NCBI GenBank assembly: GCA_964036155.1
Contig: OZ038422.1
Coordinates: 1,426,001-1,490,000 of the forward strand
From: Diploscapter coronatus
Taxonomy: Eukaryota; Nematoda; Chromadorea; Rhabditida; Rhabditidae
Length of the DNA stretch: 64,000 bases
Direction of reading: 5' to 3'
In this document: one piece after another, positions 11,312 to 24,600 of the stretch
Numbering within the stretch: the stretch's first letter is position 1
Layout of the letters: every line of letters starts with the position of its first letter
Position numbers and translations under genes: made by a program
Notes under the pieces: model-generated
What the model was told of the DNA's origin: nothing
The model's input: only the letters and a program-made list of their open reading frames with translations
Databases searched by the model: none

Positions 11312-13603
11312 CTAGCCACGTATTGTAGCGGAGTGGAGGTATATTTCGGGAGATGATGATGCAATTTGAATGTTACGGTAATATGGACTGTTGCTGCTGC
11401 TGCTGTGAGAAGAAGGAAATGACACCGGGACCTTAAATGTATAAAATTAAATTATATATAAAATATCGTTGAATACACACCAGTGAATACACGTCATCGG
11501 GAGATTGCATTGCTGCTAATTTTAGGCGGAGACTATATAACCGTATCTCTGCGTCCGTCATGTAGCGATGGTCGTTTCCTGAAATTCGGTAATTTCTAAA
11601 ATTATCTATTTTTAAATTATATGTGTATTTGATTATTCCTCAATAATCGCATGTAGGTGGAAAGGCGAGAAAATCAAATGATTGTGCTAATATTAAAATA
11701 GTCCGGAAATTTGTTCACTTTTTCTCGACATCATAAGGATATTTCGATAAGTTATAAGTTATTTGTTCCGGAAGTTCCCTCCGCAACCTACACATAGTCA
11801 GAACTCCTCGTTATAACCCATTAATGTTTCCCAACGTCAAAATTAATCGGCTAAAATTGTGTGCGAAAGAATGTGCTGCACCAGGGATGCGGTTGAAACG
11901 ATTAATGAGATTATGATCTTATTTTGGCGCAGAATGTAAATGTCATCAGAAGACGCTGGGTCGGGTTCCAAACTCCGAATTTTCAATCAAAATCCAAACC
12001 TCATAAATCTACCACAAGGATTATAAACTATAATAATATCAAAAATATCCAAGGCAAGATAACAAGATAATTGTTTATATCATAACTGAAATACCCAAAC
12101 TATTTATAAATAAATAAATAACGCCATTATTAAAATAGCAAAAGAAAACCCACCAATTTGTGATTGGCGTAGCAAGTGGCGTTGGTGGCTAAGCGCTGTT
12201 GCCTGCCTTCCTGTCCCTGAGCCGCTCCCTCCTCTTCCAAGTGTGCTGATTGGCGCAGCTCGTTTCGATTCGACTCCAATGGGAAGGCACACGTAGAGCC
12301 AATCGGACACTTGCATAATTGTCTGCAAAAATCGATCAATTCGACATTTTCCCGCCAAAAATAATCGCTTATTAAAGAAATAAAGAGTTGTTAAAGAAGA
12401 ATAAGCGCGAGCTAGATTGAGAAGGAATAGCACATGATTTGGAACGTTATGACATGATTCATGTTTTTTTTTTCAAATAACTAAAAATTCAACTTACTTT
12501 ACTCCAGCATCGCCTAAAACGGCGCATGTGTCGTCGGGTTCCTGGCACGAACGCGCCTAAATTAGAAAAAAATCATTATAAATCACACATTTCATATCTA
12601 TTTTTCACGGCAATTCACGTGTTAATTTGCTTATTTCACGCGCATTATTAAAACCACAGCAAAAATTCAACTTCATACGGCTAATTTGGCTACCGTGAAA
12701 CGCGATTCGGGGGATTTGGACGCTGTGGCGAGTGATGGTTTTCGCCGCAGTCGTCTCAGAGACCGAGACTGTCTTACGACGATAAATCACCGTACTCTTC
12801 ACCGATTCGGATTCCCTCGACCTTTCCGGGTACTTAAATTCAACCCTACACGATGTGTTTCCAGACTTGAATGTAAAATTAGTACGATGTTCTGCCCATA
12901 CGTAATTTCAAAATCACTACGATGATCTCCCCGTACCTCGCAGATGTATTCGGAGTTTCGCGTGCCTGGGATCTTTCTTCTTCTGTGGACCATATTGTCT
13001 GGACACACGCAGTGGATGGCGGTTTGGAGGTCCTCTACTGAGGTGGCTACTTGGCCCTCATCGCAAATTGGGACTTTTCGGGGCTCGCAGAACTGAAATT
13101 TTAACTAATATTTCATTTTTGATTGTTTAACTCTATATATTACCTGATAGACAGTCCCTTTCGAGTTTATTGAGAATTCCGGCCCGGTAGGGCACGATCT
13201 GTCTTCGCCTAAAGTGGATACGAATTGAGATTTCAGTTCACTTTTTCACAACTTACCGGGACAGTCGCAAAAAGTCATATCAATTCCGTTAACGACGTAC
13301 GAACAGGCTTGTGATGACTCACAAATCGGTCTTCGATAATGTTGTCTTCTTTGGATCTGGAAATTGCGCATAATTATGGATAATCGTTACTTGACCTATA
13401 GGCATCATATTTTAATGCATAATTATTTGAGTTTTATATATTGGAACATAAACAATAGGCTTTTGGAATAAAAACTACATGATAGTTGTTTTTGTGTATA
13501 ATAATTCGTTACTTACCAAGCTCAACGATAACGTAATATGAGGTAGTGCCAGGAGCAAGAAAACGGCGAACTTCTGTAGTGATATACAGAACTGTGGTAG
13601 CAT
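11312..13603 (-). CDS. Cysteine-rich secreted protein with repeated C-x-C-P motifs, about 285 aa
   Basis: Eight exons: 13517-13603, 13257-13356, 13144-13208, 12937-13092, 12498-12556, 12150-12322, 11481-11578, 11312-11431. All phases match and the frame runs to TAG. A hydrophobic signal peptide (KFAVFLLLALPHITLSLS) precedes a Cys-rich ectodomain with about 14 cysteines and three C-x-C-P-type units (FCDCPG, HCVCPD, LCKCPIG), each followed by a partner cysteine, so disulphide-linked repeats are likely. The last 80 or so residues lack cysteine and end in a Ser-rich tail (SSHSSSSNSPYYRN). No membrane span is visible, so secretion is expected. The spacing recalls cysteine-rich secreted proteins of ecdysozoans, but I cannot assign a family. 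The donor of exon 6 (GG|GTTTTC) is weak, so the tail junction is the least certain part. Confidence 0.78.
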
Positions 13604-14288
13604 GATGAATACCGTATTATTTGGGTTTAGCGAATTAATGGTGACTTTCTTTAAGCAATAAAGTCAAATATATGATAGTAATTTATAGCCTTTCAAGTTA
13701 GGTCTTATTTAGCAATCGTAATTTTTAGTACCAGTACAATAGAATGCCTTTTATAGACGAAGTTTCGGAAGTAATCTGAAATTACAAATGTACATTAAGA
13801 TAGAATGAGTTGAAGTGGAAAGTAGTATGAATATCGAAAGAAAAGGTGCGAGGTTGTTTGGAATTAAATTTAGAGTTACAAAAATCGCATTTGAGGCTCG
13901 AGACTAAAGTTGTATCTGAGAAGAATAGGCTTTAAATAAGGAGGAGAACTTATGAATGAATAAAGGCATAACTCATTGAGCAATTTCGCGATTCTGCGCT
14001 TACATAACACACAAGAATGAAAAATGAAAATAGGTTGAGAACAGAACGCTCTCTCATTATACTTTCATATTAACACTCAAAGTGGAGATAGTTTTCAGCC
14101 TTTAATTTCCGCGAGTATCGCGTCGAAGTTTCTTTGTTCTTCAGTCGTTTGAGAATTTTTTAACCAGAAGAGTCTCATTTGTTTTTCAGAGAAGAAAAAT
14201 GAAAACACATCACGTGCACCGTTTTTAAAAGAAGAAAACACAGGTCTGAGTTGAATTTTGAATAGACAACGAAAATCCTAGTTCCACT

Positions 14289-14390
14289 GGCTATTTGGAA
14301 ACTTTCAGCTCTCAAGCCATGCGAAATAGGATGAAAGAAATGGTAGGGAAGACGATTTCGTATGGCTTCAGGGCTTTAGGTTTCCAAGTT
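14289..14390. repeat. Palindromic element, family C copy 2 (intergenic)
   Basis: Arms TTTGGAAACTTTCAGCTCTC and complement, core CCATGCGAAATAGGATG / GATTTCGTATGG. It lies upstream of the cysteine-rich secreted protein gene, the one family C copy not placed in a known intron. Confidence 0.8.
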
Positions 14391-16500
14391 TGCCACACCA
14401 CCCAGCAGGACTTAAATAAAATCCCCGAAATCCCGGTGTTCTTAAATCTATCGAAAACCAAAGTTGTTGGCGAAAACATATGTAATTTAAGAAGATAAGT
14501 CCACTGACAGGCAGGGATCTAATCTTTTATAGGTGGAGATTGCCTATCTGTTTTTTCTCACCGGAAATTCGCCTATCCGTCGAACTAACTCGAACGCGAA
14601 AAGCCCCTATGCGAATTACCGAATGAAGTACGGGTCCTGAGCTATTGCTCGCTTCAACAGTTTGTCACACTACGAGCAGAACCTCGTAGTATAAGGATTA
14701 TTACGTAATTTTGCCTATCGGATATTTTAGGCTCGATTCTCACATATCTAATGCGATTAGAAAAAGTTGCCTATAAGCAGCGTCATTTACGGCTAGATAA
14801 ATTTAGATGCAGCAATGTTTCAACGTTTCTTAAGCAAAACGAAGTAGTAAATTTTGTAGAGCATTTTGCGAGATAAAATTAGAGTTTGCGAGTTTAAAAT
14901 GTCAAATATTAAAGCTCATAAAACATTAATGCAAAAATGATGCCAGATTCTTATAAATAGGGAATGAAATTTGCTTCCGAAAATTAGGACGTGTGCAACA
15001 TTCAGATATCAGCACATTTTGGAAGTTGAATTTTTAACTTAACACCACATAGGGTGGATTTAATGAGCCGGGAATTATTCATAATTGTGACCTATTTGAG
15101 CGCTATCTTACCCCAAAAAGTTTTAAGACGGAGGCGCGTAAATTATATCCTTTTTCCATATTTAAAGGAGTATTTTAAGTATTGTTAGTATCAAGGTGGT
15201 CATTTTCTACGCATATCAGAGTTTAGACACAATTCTTAATTTACGCGAAATTGGGCAGAGCGCAAAAATAATGAGTTTAAAGAGCGTGAGAAATTCAATA
15301 TGCTCGTGACTTTTGACGTAAAATTCGGAGGAAATGTGAAATCCATCGAAAAATAAACAAAATGGAATTCACAAACACGACTTATTTTTGTACTTCTCAT
15401 CAAAATTGCCGTTCAGATTCGTGAAAAAATCATGGAATTTTCAAGTTGGCTTTCCTAAGATAGCTTAGTTTTCCGTGGCGATGATGTTTTGATATTATCA
15501 AGTAGACGGGGTGAGCGGCGCCGGGAGGTTTTTTTGAATCATTCATGAGATTTTGCCTGATGGATAATTAAGCAGCAGATACGGACGCGCTAAATGATGA
15601 TTACACGTTTCCCGACACCTACTCGGTGGAGAGAAAGGCTAGAAAATTAGAACCTACTTCAAGAAATCTCGGGTTTCACGATCAGACCTAGGTAGCCTTT
15701 CGAATTGGAAGCAAATTTTAGGGTAAGGGTGTATTCACGATAAAAAATTTTCTATAGAAAATTAGAGATTTGGAGTAAGATTTTCGCGAATCATTTTGAC
15801 TCAGACCCTGACTGTGTAGGCTCACGATCAAAAGCCCTCGATTTTGAGAAAAAGATGAAAGTTCTTCATGATAATAATCATAAATAGCGAATTCTGATGT
15901 TTACGCTTGATATGGCCCAAATTAATTTGAAAATATGAACATGTCTGAAAATGCGAGAATGAATTTGAGGGGTCTTGAAGGATTCAAAAAAGAACGATAA
16001 TAACATTATGTCCATGAATATAAAGGCAAAGGGCATATGGTGAGACAAAAATATTGAAATATATTCAGAAATTCAACAATAGGAAAAACCCCACGCAAAC
16101 AATAAATGGGACTTATTTTGAATCTCAAAAAGACAAAACCCGCGTCTTTGCGTTGAAAATGACATAATTAACTGGAGAGCTCAGGGTTCAAAATCTTTTT
16201 TAAAAGTCGGAAAATAAGTCTGGTCGAAATTATAATGAAATCGCCCTATTCTGATAATATATATTAGATCATTTAAATGAAGTTTCACACCTACTTAAGC
16301 ATTTTTTGCTTCGTTAAATTAAGCCGTTGAGAAGCTCGATAATGGGTGGTTGAGTGAAATTTCGATAATGCTAGAACTTTTGAGTCACATTCTTTGAACA
16401 ATTGTAACACGTAAAATGACGAGTTATAATAATAATAATAATAAAGTTTTAATACTATCATCCTTTTGATATAAAATATAGATATATATGATCTTATTCA

Positions 16501-18544
16501 CTATATGAGACGTTATTCGTAAAAATCGAGTTTTTCATAGAGGGGGGGTGGTACCCAAGAAGTTGACCTTCAAATTTCGAGTTAATTTTTCGTCCCTGGG
16601 GGTTTTCGACTACGCTGATGACGAATCTGACGGTTAAAACCCGATCCGACCACTTGTTCCTCATGTTCCGGAAGGTCCGCATTCGGTAGTTTCGAAAAAT
16701 TCTATTTTCGTTATTCTGCATGGGAAAAATTCAAGTTTGGTATCAAAATGCTCGTAGAGATCAGCTGAGCACGATTCTGAAAAGATCTCGTCGAAATGAC
16801 ATCGAATAAGGAAGTTATGATGAACATAGTGAAACATATGGAAAATGTCATATCGATTTTTCGCTTCTTTTAATTTTTAATTTTTTAAAAGTACCAGATT
16901 CCATGAGTTATTTATACTGGGAAGTAGCCCAGATCTTCTAGTTTCTGAAACACTTGACCGTTTCTCTATAGACTGCCCACTAGAAGAGAAATTCCACTTC
17001 TTCGAAGAGTTGTCATGATCTATTTTTGCCTAATTTAATTTTAAAAATTCATAACTTCCATAATTCTGAACTAAATTCGATAATTCTTTTTTTGTTTGAT
17101 TAAGATGAATGTCTAGTTTATCAAACACTAAAAAGAGAATTTTTTTGAATATCGATTTCTGCAGAAATGCGCACTTTTCACGTATTGATTGCGTACTTTT
17201 AGACTCGTACTGCGTTTACGCGTAAACGACGTTGGAAAAATCCGCCCTTTCAGTATGTTGTGTAGAACGACATGGTGAACAACTTTTGTTCCAGGACCGA
17301 TCTCGAATTCACAGTTGTATGAGTTCCAGGATTTTTTGAAGTGCGACAGTCAAATTCAGCATAATGTCCTTTTATACGTTATTTTCAAAAAATTATATTT
17401 TCCTATATTTCTGACAAAATTTGATGATTATTTTTTTATTTTGTAGATCTTGAGTAGTAGACTAATGCAAAAATAGAAAGAAAAATTTTAGAAATTAATT
17501 TTGGCGGGAGAAATTAGCCTAAGTTACCCCATATACCCGTACTGTGTTTACAAGGATAATGCAAGTTAACGCCGGAGTTTTCCATGAAATCTTGTAGAGC
17601 TCTTCAAGTTGATCAACTTTGTTCCAGAACTTATTCTGGAATGTGCATACACAGAGAGATATGAATTTTTGAAATTTACTGCCCTAAGGGCACTTTGCAA
17701 TAATTGATCGTTGAACTTCAAAAAATTCTAGGGCTCATACCAATGTGAATCCGAGGTCGATTTTGGAATAAAGTTGTTCACCATATCCATCTATGCAACA
17801 TACTGGAAGGACGAATTTTTCCAACGTCATTTACGCGTAAACACAGTACATGATAAAAAGTACGCAATCAAGACGCGAAAAGTGCATATTTCTGCAAAAA
17901 TCGGTATTCAAAAAAAATTCTTATTTTATTGCCTAATAATCTATGGATTAAATGCTGTTCAATAAAAAAGAATTATAAAATTTAGTTCAGAATTATGGAA
18001 GTTATGAATTTTTGAAATCAAACTAGGCAAAAGTGAACCATGACAACTCTCCGAAGAAGTGGAATTTCTCTTCTAGCGGGCAGTCTATAGAGAAACGGTC
18101 AAGTGTTTCAGAAACTAGAAGACCTGGACTACTTCCCAGTATAAATAACTCATGGAATCTGGTACTTTTAAAAAATATAAAATTAAAAGAAATGAAAAAT
18201 CGATATGACGTTTTCCATATGTTTCACTATGTTAATCGTAACTTCCTTATTCAGTGTCATTTCTACAAGATCTTTTCAGAATCATGCTCAGCTGATCTCT
18301 ACGAGCATTTTAATACCAAATTTGAATTTTTCCCATGCCGAATAACGAAAATGGAATTTTTCGAAACTACCGGATGCGGACCTTCCGGAACATACGGAAC
18401 AAGTAGTCGGATCGGGTTTTAACCATCATATTCGTCATCAGCGTAGTCGAAAACCCCCAGGGACAAAAAATCAGCTCGAAATTTGAGGGTCAACTTCTTG
18501 GGTACCACCCCATACTCGATTTTTATAAATAACGTCTCATATAG
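16501..18544. mobile_element. 2-kb palindrome (foldback-type element) without coding capacity
   Basis: The outer ends are CTATATGAGACGTTATT and AATAACGTCTCATATAG. Arms of about 0.85-0.9 kb can be paired along their length, for example GTAGTCGAAAACCCCCAGGG at about 18440 against its complement near 16600, and TTTACGCGTAAAC at about 17216 and 17832. The central 300 nt is unpaired. Divergence between arms is roughly a tenth by eye. No long frame is preserved in both arms. It looks like a non-autonomous foldback or long-TIR DNA transposon. No target duplication is obvious. Confidence 0.85.
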
Positions 18545-21500
18545 ACTAAAGTTCGCATTTTTCGATAATAATAATGTTAGGTTTAAAGATAGACCCGTAA
18601 TTATAAATGTCAATTATTCATTCGTTTGAGTTATTTTGACCCCATAAAAATTTAGCAACATTTAAAAAAAAATGAAGCGAAGAAAAAACACCGTGCGCGA
18701 TTTTTAACTTTGCAAAGAATGTTAGAATGGAATTTCGAGCTATAAATTTAGGTTAGATATCCCCGTTGACAGGGAAGTTTTGGCCTTATGACTCAAATGA
18801 AAGGTGACAATAATAGAGTATTTCTGGCTCTGGCGTGATAAATCAAATGCTCAACATACTACTGTATTATCAGCGAGCGAAAAATTGGTTATTCGAGCAT
18901 AGAGCCGATTAAGACTATTCAAGCTTTCTTCATTCCTTAGATGAAATAGCATACCTAATGAAGAAAGTTAGAGCGTTTTTATACTCTCTAACCTTCGATA
19001 ACTCATTGTTCTTCGTTACTGATAGTATTAATCCCATTACGTATGAACGTATAAATTTAACTAGAAAAAAATGGCTGCCAAAAATTAAGAACACAATTCG
19101 ATTATTGTATAAGCCTTCTGAGGCCACCACTATTCAGAAAGATGATCAACAATCAAGTCTAGACCAAAGACAATAGCCAAGCCATCAAAACATGATAATC
19201 TCTATAATATTTCCTGGAATCCCTGGAAATCGTAATAAAACTTAGGAAGTGGTATATTTGAACAATGAGAATGTAAGCTTAGTATGAATCTCTACAAGTT
19301 TTAAAATAATAATTAAATGACATTGCAATAGTTTGGAGTTAATTCGTGACCTAATTAGGCAAATTTTCACGAAATGGTTAGTGTCTAGACTCAACTGACG
19401 AATTCAAAATGACTAACTAAACAAATGTATGCATTTAAATATGAGCTTGAAATGAAATGCTTGAAATACACTACATTAAATACTATTGAGTGGGTTTTAG
19501 TTGACATTTTAAAGACGTTGATTTTCATAATGTCAGCTTAGTTTTCAACCCGAAAAACGAGTTCAACAATTTTGAATTACAATGAAAAAGCGGGTAGTAT
19601 GCTTCAGAGCTCTTAACGTAAAAGTATGAATAAAAATGTAGTAAGAATCGCAATTGAGTCCCGGGGATATATTTATATATTTTATTTTTAAAAAACTTGT
19701 TATCATGTGATGGCCGGAAATTAGACTATATAATTAAAGTAATGATAAGTTCAAGTATGACGAAAATAGAGGGGTTTGAAGTTAGCGAATGATGTTAGAT
19801 TAGAAGATGGGCTTTCGCTTTGATACAGAGATATTAAATTAGAGCCCCAATATCTCGAATGAAATATGAGAAGTTCGAGATCGAATTGGAACATTAGACA
19901 TATCAAACCCAGAATAATCAATATATTCGGAAAAATTAAAATATATGCAGAAAAATATTAATCGACTCCATGAACTAGCTATAAATATAAAGAAAACACT
20001 TTAGCCTCAAAATTAAGATGAGCTGAGATTAGAACACCTTTAACATGAGCACGTTTCATGTGCGTTATGAAAATCTACCATAATATATGAGATAAGGGGG
20101 TAGCGCTTATTTGGTTCCGCCCATTTTCTGATTAAAAAAGCCTCGCGAGAAAGACGCTGAACACATATGAGAATACAGGAATTTCCGGCTTAGGCTCGGT
20201 GTGAGAAGAGGGCATTTTTCGGGTGGGGGAGATTTTCGCGATCTCGACAGATCAGAGGCAGATTTTCAGCCAGAATAACAAATTTTAGGAGCAAGGATAA
20301 ATACGAAATACGACATTTTTGCTGTAGAAAAGTGATACATAGGGGAGGGGGCTCGCAACGAGATTTTGGCAAATATTTTGGATTTTGGATTAAGCTGTCT
20401 CAGTTTGACTTCGATGGGTCAGAAACGCGGGATCTCGATTTTTGACTGTCGCCAAATCTCCCCGGCTGAATTTAATCCTCTTATCCGATAAATCCTCCCA
20501 GGTTTCATTCGAAACTAGCGGCTAAAAGCTCCTATATCCGGATTAGGCTGTATATACAGATTTTTTCGCTAAATGCGTTAATACCCAAGTTTATCAAGTA
20601 ATAACAACATTTAAGATTGAATGAAAAACACGGCATTTTAGTGCTCTTTTGTGCATGTTAGAAAACGATTTTTCGAAGAATTTTCGAAATTGTATCCATT
20701 TGATAAATGTTAACATTTTTTGTTTGAATAAATTGTCTGAAGAGTCCCGAGAGCAGTTTTCAGGAATAATTTTGTCTCCTCGTGACATATGGAATTGGGT
20801 TAAAATAATGAAATTTCGAATTATTGGGGTAAAAATATCTAAGGCTGGAATCGAATTTGCTGGAATAAGGTAATGAAATTTATACGGGGAATTTAACAAC
20901 TGAAAACGTTCAGAGTTGTGGGGTCACAACAGGTGGTAAATTCCGTGAAAATCGCTGAAATAGCCAGACTTTTTGTAGATAATTCTATTAAAATAGATTT
21001 TAGCTCTACGAAATGTGCTATGGTTTCTGAAGACGTGTCAAAAATCCCAGATTAGTCATATTTCTTTAAATATAAAGTAAAACTAGACAAGGAACAGTTT
21101 GAAATAAAATGTATTATGCCTAAGTGCGTAGTTCGACGGATATTTTAAGGATCTAAGTCCGGTATGGGGGGCAAAAATGCGAAAAATCCTCTTATTTTAC
21201 ATTTAACACTCCATTTAAGATGTTTCGAACGGGGATTTAGGCATATTTTGATATCATCCAGTCTGCCTTTTTATTAAAAATCAAAAACATGCTCAAAATC
21301 GCTAATTCATAAATATTTATTAACAGACAAATGCATCTAATATAATTGCACATTGAAATTTCCCATTTTTACGAGGAAAGTGGGTGTCACGACTTTATAT
21401 GATAATATATAATTTCAAATTCTGAGGTTAGAATAATGATCAAACATATTTGGAAAATATTGAAGATGTGTGACCAAATATTATCAAACTAGAAAACATA

Positions 21501-21546
21501 AAATTGAAGATCAAGTTTCAGGGAGGCCAATTTTTTAAGGTAATTT

Positions 21547-21652
21547 GGACAATTCGTAGCTTCGCAGTCCCGTATAATTGAGGGAATAGGGCAAGGTAGC
21601 AAGAAATTGTTGCCATATAATTTCGTAGGCTACGAAGCTACGAATTATCCAG
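21547..21652. repeat. Inverted repeat 3' of the homeobox gene
   Basis: Arms GGACAATTCGTAGCTTCG and complement (CGAAGCTACGAATTATCC), with CCATATAATTTCGTAGG inside. It starts 36 nt beyond the gene's TAA. Confidence 0.8.
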
Positions 21653-21687
21653 GTTGCCAATAATTCTGAGCCCCTAAAATATGCCTT

Positions 21688-24600
21688 CTATTCACAAAAC
21701 CTGGAGGTAAACGAGAATGCTTCGGGTGGGTTTTGGGTGAGATGATTCAATTCGGAGGCTAGCCTGGCGTTCAATGACTGTGCGTCAATTGGCGTATTAT
21801 TGGCGCAATTGCCTTGAATCGGCAATTCGTCTTCATCGCCGTCCTTTCGCACCCTGCGCCATTTCGCTCTTCTGTTTTGAAACCACGTCTTCACATGAAA
21901 ATAATTCAATAATAACTGTTGGTTAATAAAGGCAATTCGGGAAACTAGTTGCGCATCGTAGCATCGCTTTTCATGCGAAATAGTGTAGGATTTGCTAGGG
22001 CAAAAGATCCTCTTCCCCATACTATTTCGTATGCAACGCGATGCAACGATTGCGCAACTATTTTTCCAGGTTGCCGCTAATAAGTAAATATTATGCTCTT
22101 GTAGAGTATGTTTCATTGCCAAACGCTAAATATTTCTTTTATTTCCAAAGAAAGATTTGATAATTGCCAATGACCGATTATTTGAGACAAAGTAAAAAGG
22201 GAAGAAAACTTGATGGGGTGAAACTAGCGAGTTGTTTTTGCAAACAAACATACGACATTTTACTGGTGTGTGAAAAAGTAACTTTGACGACTGTTTGATA
22301 TTACGGAATGCATATTATGCATATTCGAATTTGTACATCGTTCACTTTTCTCAATGAATCGGTCATTGACAATATTAAATTCAATTTTTTCAAGGCAAGA
22401 TTTACTAGGATCCCGCATTCGAACATGTTTCAAGGAGCCACTTGCTAATAAGAAGATGATATTTTCGAAAATATAAAACTTTTACAATTTTTCATTATAA
22501 CTTTCATTGTATTGTATCAGCTTTGAATGAATAGGATTTTAATTTATCTTTAATTTTCAAAACTTCGATAATCCCTTTCGGACAATAGACAGGAGCGATA
22601 ATGTGGAGGAGGAAGTTTTTGAACTCTCGTGAAAAACAGCCGGATAATTGAAATGTTTTAATGTTTCGGGCAAAAAATAAGCGTTTGATGCTTTATGGTT
22701 TCTTGAATTTGTGTGAATTATTATCATTGTCTATGACCAATTTGTTGGGACGAAATAAATAATGCATAAATTCGAATATGTAAAGTGGATATTGTGTAAT
22801 TTAAAATAGTCGTCTAACTCATTCCTCTAAATATGATATGATAGCGTAAAATATGGCTTCAACCAACGTGCGAATCCCCTTCGCATAGAAATTCCGTTTC
22901 GTTTATTTTATCTCGCGTAATCAGTCATCGACAATATGGTTTCTTGACTTCAAAATTCTTTTAGTAAGAAAGAATTTCGTATGCCTATTTCTGACAAATG
23001 TGTTAAGATAATCGCGAGATGAATTGACCATATTTTTGCGCATTCCGTTGATTTAAATCCCCTGTTCATATCGGTTTAAACTTCACAAACGAAATGTGAT
23101 CTAAGGATTTCGCGATTTTTCGGATATATTTTCAAAAGAACATCATTTTGTGAGCCACAGATACGAATTATATGCGTAAATGGTTTGCTACAAAGAACGA
23201 GGGAATTTCAGAAAATGTTCATAATAAGCACACGAATGTCAACATGTTGTTTCGTCACAAATGGAATTAGAAAAGCCATTCATGTTTCAGGTTCATCGCA
23301 CGCTTTAATTCATGTTGTGTTCACAAGAGAGTGCCAATTTTCACCCAAGGAAATAGAAAGTTCGACTGAATAATTTAAGATCTCAAAAATTCGCCAAAAT
23401 TGTGATCAGAATGTAATGTGAAATTTGCGGGGGGAAAATATTGGAGTCGTCATGTTGAAGGGAAAACATTTAATTATATAGCGTCAAAAGAAAGCGCGTA
23501 AATGTGACTAATTGTAGATTTTGTAAAATTTAGCCTTACTTGGCGCTCGCTGAGACTTAGCGATTTGGCTAACTTCTTTCGCTCTTGGGGACTCAAATAT
23601 TTGTGCGAGTCAAATTTATTCTCCAAAGCGTCGGTCTGCTCATTCGTGAATCTGAAACAAGCAAATTATATTGTCAATTACCACCAATAGCTTGAGACGA
23701 AATAAATAATGCATAGTTTCGAGTATGCACAAATAGTCGTCTAGCTCATTCCTTGAATATGATGTAATAGCGTAAAGCCTGCTGCTGCAGCAAACAGCGC
23801 GCTAATTCACGCGGATCAAAAGCTCGTGTGATCTACTTCGTCTCAAGTAATTGGTCATTGAAAGTAACGGTGTTGTTTTTGAAAACAAAGACAAACCTAA
23901 TTTGTCCGCCTTTCCGTTTCTGGGACGATTTTTGCATATAGGGGTAGAGCCATGACATTCTCAAGTCCCATAGACCTTGCATTAGTTCCGGGGCTGAAAA
24001 TACACTAATATTTCAAATCATCAAATTTTATAATATTGAAACATCTTTCATGTCATCATTAGAATTTTTATAATGCAGTGAAATTTCATTCATTAATGAC
24101 ATTCCTGGTTTATAATTTCACATTACTTGTGAAAACTGGTAACTACTATTTAACGGAAAGTGTCAGAAGGACGGAACGACGGAAGCCTATAGTTAGGGAT
24201 AAGAAAGAAAAGGCCGAACGAAAACGTGAGAAAAGAAAGACTGCGTCATTTCGTCAAGTTCTGCTAAATAGTAGTTGTCATGATTGTCATGAAAACTATA
24301 TAAAATCAAGAGTCATGTTCTTTTTCCTAAAAGAATGAGTCTTAATTGTTTGATTTTCATTCTATTGTGTTTTGTCCAGATTGGTCCGGTTTGATGATCA
24401 ATTTCTTGTCGAGTCCGCCTTTGATAGATAGGATCTATTTTGTCTTGTATTGTCCCGTAAAAGTGGTCTATGCGGATAATTTAGATCAGCACGGCTCAAG
24501 CCCCTATCGGCTCGCCGATAAGCCCTCTGTTGAACAGTGTTTCGGTCCTTGCGGCCGGCTTATAAGTCTCGATGTCCTCTCATCTCTCCTTCTCGTCTTT

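Larger units (their letters stand above)
13604..21546. other. 8-kb region without recognised genes
   Basis: Holds a family C palindrome at 14.3 kb, an (AAT)n run near 16.43 kb and the 2-kb palindrome at 16.5-18.5 kb. Remaining sequence is AT-rich with only short frames (for example 18958-19176) lacking splice signals or family features. Confidence 0.5.

Noticed and set aside
18033..18422. 129-codon frame inside the 2-kb palindrome
   Set aside because: The matching region of the other arm does not keep an open frame and there is no transposase motif.
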